DNA from: Sphingorhabdus sp.
GTDB lineage: Bacteria > Pseudomonadota > Alphaproteobacteria > Sphingomonadales > Sphingomonadaceae
Direction: 5' to 3'
NCBI GenBank assembly: GCA_028279555.1
Contig: JANQNO010000006.1
Span: 278,864-342,863, forward strand
Length of the DNA stretch: 64,000 nt
Notes under the pieces: generated by a model
Databases searched by the model: none
Told to the model about the DNA's origin: nothing
What the model saw: only the letters and a program-made list of their open reading frames with translations
Position numbers and translations under genes: made by a program
Part shown: positions 56,688-64,000 of the stretch, piece by piece
How the letters are laid out: each line of letters begins with the position of its first letter
Numbering within the stretch: the stretch's first letter is position 1

Positions 56688-57776
56688 TCATCCGGTGATT
56701 TCGCCAGCCGCCTGATCGCCGTGGCCGCGCCGCGGTTTCTTGCAGACGACCTTGATCCGTTTCGGCGCGCTTTTGATGAGCTTGCCGTCGGCTCCGGCGA
56801 CATTGAATTTGAAATCCAGCGTCTGGCGCGACGGTTTGTCGCTGCTGGCAGCCGACAGGCTATGCAGCCCGCTGCGCGCCCAGTTCATGTCATAGGTCGC
56901 GGTGACATAACGGCCCTTCGCGCTCTGGAATTTGATCTTTGTCTTGCGCGAGAGCCAGCGCGGGCCGACGAATATGCTGTCGCCGGAAAATGGCCGGATG
57001 ACATCGATGCGGCCAGACAGGCGCAGTTGCGTGGGGCAGATCCACTTGCCCACGCGCTTAACACTCATCGGCGTGATCTTCAGCGTGAGATTGCTGATGG
57101 TGGGTTTGCGCGATTGGCCTTGGGGAAACCGCGAAGGATCAAGAGGGGTCGTTGTCGTTGTGGTCGCTTTGCCAGCAAAATGCCCAGTAGGACGGCATCT
57201 CACAAAAGCTGGGACATAATAGCTATCGTCCCATGTTCTGGTGTCGGTGTTAGCCCATCCGGCTTTAACTTCCCATCGTGACGTTGCCCTTAAAGTGTAA
57301 GCATTATCAAGCTTGATCAATTCACCTTTGTTCAGGAATTTCTTTCTGGCTTTACCACGTAGAGTGCTGGCCCTGTCGTTGCATAGCTTCGAAGGTGAGA
57401 CGCGCGGAGGAATGTAATTGAAGGTTGTTTTTTCAACCCTCACTGACCTCGGACGATTGATTCTAACGCTGTGAAATTTACCGTTACTGAGTAGCCGAAT
57501 ATACGTTTCAAAATATTTTTTGTCCCTTTTTGGCGTGCTTCCTTTAACGCGATACCAAATTTTAAGGCTATTATTCAGCACCTTGCCATATTCACCTCGA
57601 GCAACACCCTGAACTTCGATGACCGGGTAAATGTCAGTTGGCTCGACGCCGCTCCCAGCCTTTATGACATAGGCGGAAATGTCTACCACCGGTTCCCCAG
57701 CCAGCGCCGGTCCGGCTGTTGACCAAGCAGCAAACGGCACCATGGTAGCGAGCAGAATTTTCCTTGTTGGTGACAT
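56688..57776 (-). CDS. Exported cluster protein, N-domain plus C-domain
   Basis: A 362-residue exported protein with the same two-domain layout as its downstream neighbour. The signal peptide is MSPTRKILLATMVPFAAWSTAGPALA. The N-domain shows YPVIEVQGVARGEY, RVSPSKLCNDRAS, KKFLNKGELIKLDNAYTLRA and AFVRCRP. A Thr-rich linker (KATTTTTTPLD) follows. The C-domain is WICPTQLRLSG, PFSGDSIFVGPRW and IKVVCKKP. ATG 57776 has CAGGAGAAC at the right distance, so the TTG 57809 start of the ORF track is rejected. It starts 29 nt after the stop of the first cluster gene. Confidence 0.7.
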   Translation of the reverse strand: MSPTRKILLATMVPFAAWSTAGPALAGEPVVDISAYVIKAGSGVEPTDIYPVIEVQGVARGEYGKVLNNSLKIWYRVKGSTPKRDKKYFETYIRLLSNGKFHSVRINRPRSVRVEKTTFNYIPPRVSPSKLCNDRASTLRGKARKKFLNKGELIKLDNAYTLRATSRWEVKAGWANTDTRTWDDSYYVPAFVRCRPTGHFAGKATTTTTTPLDPSRFPQGQSRKPTISNLTLKITPMSVKRVGKWICPTQLRLSGRIDVIRPFSGDSIFVGPRWLSRKTKIKFQSAKGRYVTATYDMNWARSGLHSLSAASSDKPSRQTLDFKFNVAGADGKLIKSAPKRIKVVCKKPRRGHGDQAAGEITG

Positions 57777-57805
57777 ATGTTTGTTCTCCTGATTTCGGTG
57801 CCTGC

Positions 57806-58441
57806 TCAACTAACGCGGCTGCGGTTGCGCGAGAGAGGGCGGCAGTGGATGTTGACACCGACGGTCACCGGTTTGGATTGCCATGTCCGGTCATATCGCT
57901 TGCCCCACCGGCCCTTCATCCGCCACACGGCGGTGGCGTGAATCTGATAGGCGGAATGACGGAACATCTTGCGTCCGGTCCTGAAAAAGCGTTTGCGGTC
58001 ATTACCTTGCCGGCGCTCGATCTCGTCATTGCACAGTCGAACGGGCGTCAGGCGCAGATTCGGGTCGCTCCACGCCCGAAGATCATGGACCGGAAAGGTC
58101 AGGCGGCGAAGATGCCAGCCATATCTCGAAAAAGCAGGCTTGCCGCGCGCCGTCATGAAGAATGCTGCCGGGTCGCGCCCTTCCATCCACACGAAACCGT
58201 GCTTCATATGAATCATCTTGTCGGGTTCGCGGACTCGCAATGGAATGTCATAGACCAGCTCGCGCGTCGTCACACGGTTGTAACGCGTACCGCTGCCCTC
58301 CACGACGATCGTCGGGAAAGCACCGGGGTTGCGAATATCGGTATAATCGATTTCCAGAACATCGGCAGAAGCCCTGGAAGGCATCAAAGCCGCTACAAAC
58401 AACAAAGTAGCAAAGATATGCAATTTGGTAGTGCTTTTCAT
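57806..58441 (-). CDS. Exported cluster protein, N-terminal-type domain only (first gene)
   Basis: A 211-residue exported protein, first of the six-gene run. The signal peptide is MKSTTKLHIFATLLFVAALMPSRASA. The N-domain reads FPTIVVEGSGTRYNRVTT, LTFPVHDLRAW, LTPVRLCNDEI, FFRTGRKMFRHSAYQIHATAVW and VNIHCRP. It lacks the C-domain, ending soon after HCRP. ATG 58441 has GTGAGG upstream and gives the signal peptide first, so the longer ORF-track start at 58573 is not used. It is divergent from the LuxR-type regulator, with 205 nt between the two starts. Confidence 0.7.
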   Translation of the reverse strand: MKSTTKLHIFATLLFVAALMPSRASADVLEIDYTDIRNPGAFPTIVVEGSGTRYNRVTTRELVYDIPLRVREPDKMIHMKHGFVWMEGRDPAAFFMTARGKPAFSRYGWHLRRLTFPVHDLRAWSDPNLRLTPVRLCNDEIERRQGNDRKRFFRTGRKMFRHSAYQIHATAVWRMKGRWGKRYDRTWQSKPVTVGVNIHCRPLSRNRSRVS

Positions 58442-58646
58442 TGCCTCACTCTCTTGGCTTTGCGGCAGTCGAAACCGCCATTGGCAGCTCAGCGGCGCTG
58501 GCTGCGCGATCTTTTCAAATTTCGAGAGGTGATATTTACGGGCCCGAGGGGTGTTTTTCGTCGGGGCGCACACCCAATTTTCGCGGCAGGCATACCTAAA
58601 TTTGGCGTGCCGGAGGTTTGAGAAGTTCGCTGACTTCGCCTAATTT
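58442..58646. promoter_or_regulatory. Divergent promoter region, cluster and LAL regulator
   Basis: The 205-nt region separates the first cluster gene (minus) from the LuxR-type regulator gene (plus), so it must hold promoters for both. An imperfect dyad, GGCATACC and GGCGTGCC around TAAATT (58589-58611), contains TACCTAA, the same half-site as in the flanking palindromes. I cannot place -35 and -10 boxes with confidence. Confidence 0.4.
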
Positions 58647-61295
58647 ATGCACCGAAGGGATTCAAAAGCGGTGCTGGCGGAAAGAGAAGATCAACAGAAA
58701 GAACTGCTCAAACTGGCCGCCAAGGCCAAAAGCGGCAGCGGTCATATTGTCACGCTTGGCGGCGAAGCCGGCATTGGGAAATCCTCTCTTTTGCGAGAGT
58801 TTTGCCAGCAGTTGGAGGAGGATATTCCATCCGTTTGGGGCATGTGTGACGCGCTTTTTACGCCGCGTCCCCTTGGCCCGGTATATGATATCGCACAGCT
58901 CATGCCGGGATTTGGTTCCGACTGGAGGAATGACAGCGGCACGGAGCTTTTCTCCCAGATTCTTGCACATCTATCGAATCTTACCCAGCCTCTGGTTCTC
59001 ATTCTGGAGGATGTACATTGGGCCGATATCGGCACGCTCGATTTCATCCGCTATCTCGGGCGGCGCATCTCGCTATGCCCGGTGCTGCTGATTATTTCCT
59101 TTCGTGACGACGAGCTGGGCAGGGATCATCCGCTAAACCGGGTATTGGGTGAGCTGCCAAGCGACCGGGTGGAAAGAATAGAATTGCTGCCCCTATCTGC
59201 AAAGGCTGTCGCTCGGATCAGCGGCATCGGAGAAGCAGATGCCCACAAACTATGGGCAGTGACGGGCGGCAACCCGTTTTTCGTATCCGAAATTCTGGCC
59301 AGCGGTATACAACGCGGCATCGAGGTGCCGGCCTCGGTTCAAGATGCTGTCCAGAGCCGTCTGTCGCGCCTTTCCGCCGAACATCGTGACTTTCTGATAT
59401 CGCTGAGCATCATTCCCGTCCCAATCAATCCGGAGCTTCACTGCCAATGGATGAGCAAATCCGAACATTGGCTGCAACAGTCATTGGTTGCGGGAATATT
59501 GGTCGAAACAGGCGATGGAAGTCTGCGCTTTCGCCACGAACTGGCCCGGCTGGCAACGAGCAGGCGTTGCTCCTCGATTGAGCTCAAGTCCCTGCATAAA
59601 GAGCGGCTCGATGTCATGCTTCAAGCGCCGGACAAATACAGCTACGCGGAATTGATGCATCATTCGCAAGGGGCAACCGATGCCGCCTCTGTTCTGCGCT
59701 TTGCGCCGCTCGCAGCCGAAGATGCCGCCAAGCTGGGCGCACACCGCGAAGCGGCAAGTCATCTGGAGACCGCTCTAAAATATGTGGATGAGGCACCTCC
59801 GCAAGATGCAGCGGAGTTATATGATGGGTGGGCATATGAGTCGGGTATTTCCAACCGGATCGATGATCGGGTTATCGAGGCCCGGCGTCACGCGCTGACA
59901 TTGTGGAGAGCTCTAGACCGATCCGACAAAGTCGCCGAGGGTCTTCGTTCGCTTTCCCGTTTACACTGGTATCGCGGCGAAGCCGCACAAGCTGGCCGCT
60001 ATCTCGATGAGTCGATAAACCTGTTTGAACAGCTGGGTGATGAGGACAAGCTGGCCCTAGCCTACTCGATGCGGTCGCAGATGTTCATGTTGAACAGCCA
60101 GATGGCCGAAGCCATCGATTGGGGCAAGCGCGCAATTGCAAAGTCTGCGGGTTCGACATCTTTCGAAGCGAAGGTGCATGCCCTCAACAATATCGGCACG
60201 GCCAAGCTTTTCCTCGGTCAGGAGGAGGGCATCGGAGATTTGCAGGAAAGTCTGCAAATCGCACTCGAGCACAACCTGCACGAGGACACCGCCCGGGTTT
60301 TCACCAACCTGTCCGAACATGCGATCGATATCCGCAAGCTCGATTTGGCGGAAAAGACGTTGGCCGAGGGGATCACGTTCGACACTGAACATGATCTCGA
60401 TTCCTGGCTTTATTACCTGCTTGGCCGCAAGGCGCAGCTGCGGCTCGAGCAGGGACGCCTGCAGGAAGCTGCGGAGATAGCATCCGGCGTAATCGCAACG
60501 GAAGGGCAAACGCTCCTGATGAAACTGCCATCGCGCATCATGCTTGGCCGTGCGCAGATCAGGATGGGAGATAGCCAAGCCGGAGAAACGCTGGAGAATG
60601 CTCGCGCAGATGCTCTGGCTACTGGAGAGCTGCAATATCAGATTCCGGTCCTGCTGAGTCTTTTGGAAAAGGCCTGGCTTTCGATGTCATCTTCAACGGC
60701 AAGCCAAACATTAAGGACGCTGGCAAAAATAGAACCGCGCCTGTTCACCAAGTGGAGTCTTGCGGAGTATGCCTTTTGGGCGACGCTTCTGAATGCGCCG
60801 CTGCCTGACGGGGTGAAGGCATCATCGACCGCTTTCGAAGCAGCCGTGCAAGGCAATATGAAAATGGCAGCGGAGGATTTCTCCGCGCTGGGAGCTGACC
60901 ATCTTGCCAATATTTGCCTTGGTTTATGCGGCGAACCGAACCTCGTTTCCAGTGCCCTGGCGGCGCTGCATGCGCAAGGCGCGAGTGCCGCAACAGCGCG
61001 ATTGATAAAGGAAGCCGAGGCGCGCGGGATCCATCGCGACGAAATAAAAGTCCCACGCGGCCCCTACAAGGCCGCTCGGTCCAACCCCTATGGCCTTACT
61101 GCCAAGGAGCTATCGGTGCTCGTCCTATTGTCACAAGGACAGAGCAACGCCGAAATTGCCGAAAAGCTATCGCGTTCGCAGCGGACGATCGAGCATCATG
61201 TTTCGGCTATTTTGCACAAGTTGGAAGCAGAAAACCGGATGGCCGTAATCCTACGTCTGCAAAAGGAACCTTGGCTGCTGCCGGATTCAGCCTAA
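58647..61295 (+). CDS. LAL-type LuxR family transcriptional regulator
   Basis: An 882-residue large ATP-binding regulator of the LuxR family (LAL). Walker A is GEAGIGKSS (residues 39-47) and Walker B LVLILEDVHWAD (116-127), in a STAND/AAA-type ATPase domain. The middle (about 360-700) is alpha-helical and resembles TPR repeats. The C-terminal HTH (about 813-870) reads LTAKELSVLVLLSQGQSNAEIAEKLSRSQ, then TIEHHVSAILHKL. Members sense a ligand with the TPR part and activate nearby genes. It is divergent from the secreted-protein cluster and lies between the two palindromes, so those genes and the flanking surface genes are its likely targets. Confidence 0.9.
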   Translation: MHRRDSKAVLAEREDQQKELLKLAAKAKSGSGHIVTLGGEAGIGKSSLLREFCQQLEEDIPSVWGMCDALFTPRPLGPVYDIAQLMPGFGSDWRNDSGTELFSQILAHLSNLTQPLVLILEDVHWADIGTLDFIRYLGRRISLCPVLLIISFRDDELGRDHPLNRVLGELPSDRVERIELLPLSAKAVARISGIGEADAHKLWAVTGGNPFFVSEILASGIQRGIEVPASVQDAVQSRLSRLSAEHRDFLISLSIIPVPINPELHCQWMSKSEHWLQQSLVAGILVETGDGSLRFRHELARLATSRRCSSIELKSLHKERLDVMLQAPDKYSYAELMHHSQGATDAASVLRFAPLAAEDAAKLGAHREAASHLETALKYVDEAPPQDAAELYDGWAYESGISNRIDDRVIEARRHALTLWRALDRSDKVAEGLRSLSRLHWYRGEAAQAGRYLDESINLFEQLGDEDKLALAYSMRSQMFMLNSQMAEAIDWGKRAIAKSAGSTSFEAKVHALNNIGTAKLFLGQEEGIGDLQESLQIALEHNLHEDTARVFTNLSEHAIDIRKLDLAEKTLAEGITFDTEHDLDSWLYYLLGRKAQLRLEQGRLQEAAEIASGVIATEGQTLLMKLPSRIMLGRAQIRMGDSQAGETLENARADALATGELQYQIPVLLSLLEKAWLSMSSSTASQTLRTLAKIEPRLFTKWSLAEYAFWATLLNAPLPDGVKASSTAFEAAVQGNMKMAAEDFSALGADHLANICLGLCGEPNLVSSALAALHAQGASAATARLIKEAEARGIHRDEIKVPRGPYKAARSNPYGLTAKELSVLVLLSQGQSNAEIAEKLSRSQRTIEHHVSAILHKLEAENRMAVILRLQKEPWLLPDSA

Positions 61296-61328
61296 CAGCT
61301 ACTCTCTGTCGGGAAAAATCAATGTGTT

Positions 61329-61354
61329 TGTTACCTGGAAGGCTTTAGGTAACA
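61329..61354. promoter_or_regulatory. 26-bp palindrome, copy 2 (autotransporter side)
   Basis: Arms TGTTACCT and AGGTAACA enclose a ten-base centre (GGAAGGCTTT). It matches copy 1 (53341-53366) in 23 of 26 positions; the arms are identical and the differences fall in the centre. It lies 34 nt after the LAL regulator stop and 157 nt before the start of the autotransporter-like gene. No T-run follows; a weak hairpin with six T's occurs farther on (about 61458-61477). It is a probable operator. Confidence 0.65.
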
Positions 61355-61511
61355 GACATCCCACCTGACTTATTCTCTGTTTCCGCAGTCCCAATCTAGC
61401 GGCGCCGATTCCTTATGCCGAAATATTTGGGTCAGTTTCTGTTCATCCTGCGCCTCTCCCTTTGAGGGCTCTTTTTTCAGGGCTTTCTGCGACCAATGAG
61501 GGGGAAAGCCG

Positions 61512-64000
61512 ATGCCAATTCGCCGGACAATCATAAAGAAGCCAACCATCTTGCATTCCGTCAGTGCCCTGGCGCTTGCGATCGGGAGTTTTGCCGCGGC
61601 ATCCGGCGCAAATGCGCAGCAACGCACACCCGGCGTCAGCGCGGAATGCCCGATCGTAGCGGGCGTTGCGACCTGTTCGGGTGATATCGGCGGCGGGATC
61701 AACACCACACCGGGCGATCCAGGCTTTGACACCATCATCATCGAGAACCCAACAGGCCCGATAGCGCCTCCGGGCTTTTTCGGGGTCGGCGTGGTCAAGG
61801 ACGACCGGGACATTACGATCAACATTCAAGACGGTGTCGAAATCAATGTGTTCGACGATCCGCTCATTGCGGGGCCAGCCCAAGGCGTCATTGCGATTGT
61901 CGACAATGGCTTTGACCTGACCATCGATAGCGGCGCGAATATCACCGCAGACGGGAATGGCTCGGCGGGTATCGGCCTGGAAGCAAATACGTTGGGGGGC
62001 GGCCATGTCAGCGTCACCAACCGGGGCGATATCGACGCCTTTACCAGCGGCGAGACAGCGATTGCGCTGATGGCGCGGGCCTTTGGCGGCAATGGCAATA
62101 TCACGATCGACAATAGCGGCACGCTAACCGCCACTTCCAATGGCGTGGGTGAGCGCACCACCATTACCGCAGGCATATTCGCCTTCAGCGATCTGGGCGG
62201 CAACGTGATCGATGTCACCAATAATGGCGACATCTCCGTCACCACCGGCGCGGCGAGCTTCGACAGCGATTTCAACGGCGTGGCGGGCGCAATCGTCACC
62301 AATGTGTTCGGCGATGCCTCGACGACAAATATCGTCAATAATGGCACGCTTGCCGCCACCGGCCCTGCGACCAGCGGCATTGTCGGCTTTGCCCAGAATA
62401 ACAGCATGACGGACAGTTCGACCGTGATGATCGACAATAATGGCGCGATCACCGTAAATGGCATTGGTGGCTACGGCATTCTCGCGCAAAGCAGCGGCAC
62501 CAGCGTCAATCTGGATGTCGATAACGGCGCGCTCATCCACATGGTCGCCCCCGGCGGCACGGCCACCGGGATTTTCAATCTCAACCAGGCGCAGAATGCG
62601 ACCTCCTCCATCGTCAATACCGGCGATATGACTGGCAGCGGTCTTAACCTGCGCGGACTGGGCATTTCCAGCTTTGGCGCACCAGCAGGCGGCACTTACA
62701 ATTTCAGCGTAACCAATAGCGGCAATTTCACCTTCGATTCTGGCGCACCGATCGGCATTTCGGCTTTTTCAACGATGGAAGACGATGTCACCGTCACCAT
62801 CACCAATAGCGGCAATTTTGATTTCAGCTCCTCCACCGGCGCTCTTTCCCGGGGTATCAGCGCCACTTTCGACTTTGTCGATGACACCGCAATGGGTGCC
62901 GACGGCACCAGCAATGTCACCATCAACAATAGCGGCAACATCATGATGGGCGCGGGCAATGCGATCTTTGCGGTTGCCGATCAGGTGAATCTGATCAACA
63001 CCGGCAATCTCAGCACTACCGGGGATTTTTCCGATGTCGTGCGGGTCGAAGGGATCGATGCGGATTCTGACGTCGACGTTACGATTGGCGGTGATGCCAT
63101 CGCAAGCGGTGCGGATTCCGATGCCATCAATATCACCAATGCTGGCTCGACCACTGTCACTGTGAGTAATGGCGCGCTGGTTTCGAGCGGCACAGGCGAT
63201 GCCTTTGCCATCCATCTGCTCGGTGCACAGGCCAATATGGCGGGAACCGATGAAATCACCGGCGAGGTTACCGGGTCGGTGGGCAGGCTCGAACAGAAAT
63301 TCTTCGAATATGACGCCGGGTGTCTGACAGGCTGCACGCTCACCGACATCTTTGCCCCGATTGCACCGGGCAATCCGGATGCGAGCGCGTTCGACGATGT
63401 TGTCAATGTCGACAATGCGACGGTGGAATCGATGATGGGTGCTGGCGCGATAGACAGCTCCGGCTCGCTGCTTGTCAACGGGATGAACGGAGCGGTCATC
63501 CGTTCGGGCAATAATGGCGCGCCGGTGATCTCCGCCGTCGGCGCGCTCGGCATCGTCGCCAGCGATACGACCTTCAGCAGCATGGGCGACGACGCGCCAC
63601 TCTTCAGCATTGCGGAGATGACCGCCGGCGACGGTACCGCCGTTTATGTCGAACTGACCGATGTCGATGCCTCCACCGCTGGGAGCAACAGCGATGCGAT
63701 CGTTCTCAGTGGCGGCACCGGCAACAGCGTCGCCACGCTGTTCCTGGATGCCAGCGATCCGATGGCGCCGACCAGCATTTCGACCGTTGGCGACAACTCG
63801 CGCGCCATCGTCTTCGACGCGCCCGGATCGTCGACATTTGCCGGATCCATTTCGAACAGCCTGATTACGACGCTCGGCGATAATGCCGATGCTGTCTATC
63901 TCAATGTCGGCGATGACGGTTATCTGATCGCCGAATTGCTCAACACGACCATTGAAACCTCAGGCGATGACAGCGACGCGTTCGATCTGCTGGCCGGCAA
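61512..64000 (+). CDS. Large autotransporter-like surface protein, N-terminal part (partial)
   Basis: This gene is missing from the ORF track because it has no stop before the window ends. It starts at ATG 61512 with GAGGGGGAAAG upstream and stays open for 829 codons. The signal region is MPIRRTIIKKPTILHSVSAL, then ALAIGSFAAASGANAQ. The mature part repeats short beta-helix turns such as NITIDNSGTLTATSNG, NVIDVTNNGDISV and VTITNSGNFDFS, typical of type V autotransporter passengers or large beta-helix adhesins. CPIVAGVATCSG and YDAGCLTGCT supply cysteine pairs. The C-terminal barrel would lie beyond the right edge. It is separated from the LAL regulator by copy 2 of the palindrome. Confidence 0.8.
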   Translation, partial: MPIRRTIIKKPTILHSVSALALAIGSFAAASGANAQQRTPGVSAECPIVAGVATCSGDIGGGINTTPGDPGFDTIIIENPTGPIAPPGFFGVGVVKDDRDITINIQDGVEINVFDDPLIAGPAQGVIAIVDNGFDLTIDSGANITADGNGSAGIGLEANTLGGGHVSVTNRGDIDAFTSGETAIALMARAFGGNGNITIDNSGTLTATSNGVGERTTITAGIFAFSDLGGNVIDVTNNGDISVTTGAASFDSDFNGVAGAIVTNVFGDASTTNIVNNGTLAATGPATSGIVGFAQNNSMTDSSTVMIDNNGAITVNGIGGYGILAQSSGTSVNLDVDNGALIHMVAPGGTATGIFNLNQAQNATSSIVNTGDMTGSGLNLRGLGISSFGAPAGGTYNFSVTNSGNFTFDSGAPIGISAFSTMEDDVTVTITNSGNFDFSSSTGALSRGISATFDFVDDTAMGADGTSNVTINNSGNIMMGAGNAIFAVADQVNLINTGNLSTTGDFSDVVRVEGIDADSDVDVTIGGDAIASGADSDAINITNAGSTTVTVSNGALVSSGTGDAFAIHLLGAQANMAGTDEITGEVTGSVGRLEQKFFEYDAGCLTGCTLTDIFAPIAPGNPDASAFDDVVNVDNATVESMMGAGAIDSSGSLLVNGMNGAVIRSGNNGAPVISAVGALGIVASDTTFSSMGDDAPLFSIAEMTAGDGTAVYVELTDVDASTAGSNSDAIVLSGGTGNSVATLFLDASDPMAPTSISTVGDNSRAIVFDAPGSSTFAGSISNSLITTLGDNADAVYLNVGDDGYLIAELLNTTIETSGDDSDAFDLLAG

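Overview
The window looks like chromosomal DNA from a sphingomonad-type alphaproteobacterium (Sphingomonadales, something like Sphingorhabdus or Sphingopyxis). This is an inference from moderately high GC, the rpe / heparinase II/III / purH order, a gltD-DUF2059-gltB arrangement, a TonB-era style of surface proteins and a PEP-CTERM-like small protein. No 16S gene is present to confirm it.

Left part (1-29.9 kb) is mostly housekeeping. It holds the end of rpe, a heparinase II/III-like protein and purH, then an RND/MMPL exporter, a small secreted protein with a ferritin-like 'metal-dependent hydrolase', and a fatty acid desaturase with a small membrane partner. A probable glycan block follows: a UDP-galactopyranose-mutase-like flavoprotein, a GtrA protein and two tandem paralogous GT-C-like membrane proteins. 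Next come a minus-strand run of thrC, an RNA methyltransferase-like gene, folB and a FolM-like SDR; a PEP-CTERM-like protein; a GMC oxidoreductase; and the glutamate synthase genes gltD and gltB with a DUF2059 gene between them. The block ends with uppP, an NDUFA9-like epimerase-fold protein and tRNA-Leu(CAG).

Middle part (30-38 kb) looks like a peptide-use module. An exported M3-family oligoendopeptidase F is divergent from a complete five-gene oligopeptide ABC transporter (oppABCDF). It is followed by what appears to be an internally deleted ion-channel remnant.

Right part (38-64 kb) is devoted to the cell surface. A 3669-residue adhesin-like protein of more than 20 DUF11-type repeats is encoded just upstream of, and overlapping by 4 nt, a 1178-residue predicted outer-membrane barrel protein. 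I find 22 EF-hand-like calcium loops in its repeat array. At the right edge a second very large surface protein (autotransporter-like passenger) starts at 61512 and runs out of the window; the ORF track does not list it.

Between the two surface loci lies the most unusual part of the window (53.4-61.3 kb): six consecutive minus-strand genes for small exported proteins, five of which are built from shared, uncharacterised cysteine-containing domains (one is fused to an Hcp-like domain), divergent from a LAL-type LuxR regulator. This module is flanked by two near-identical 26-bp palindromes, each of which also lies upstream of one of the two giant surface-protein genes. I propose it as a candidate undescribed, co-regulated envelope/surface system; its function is unknown.
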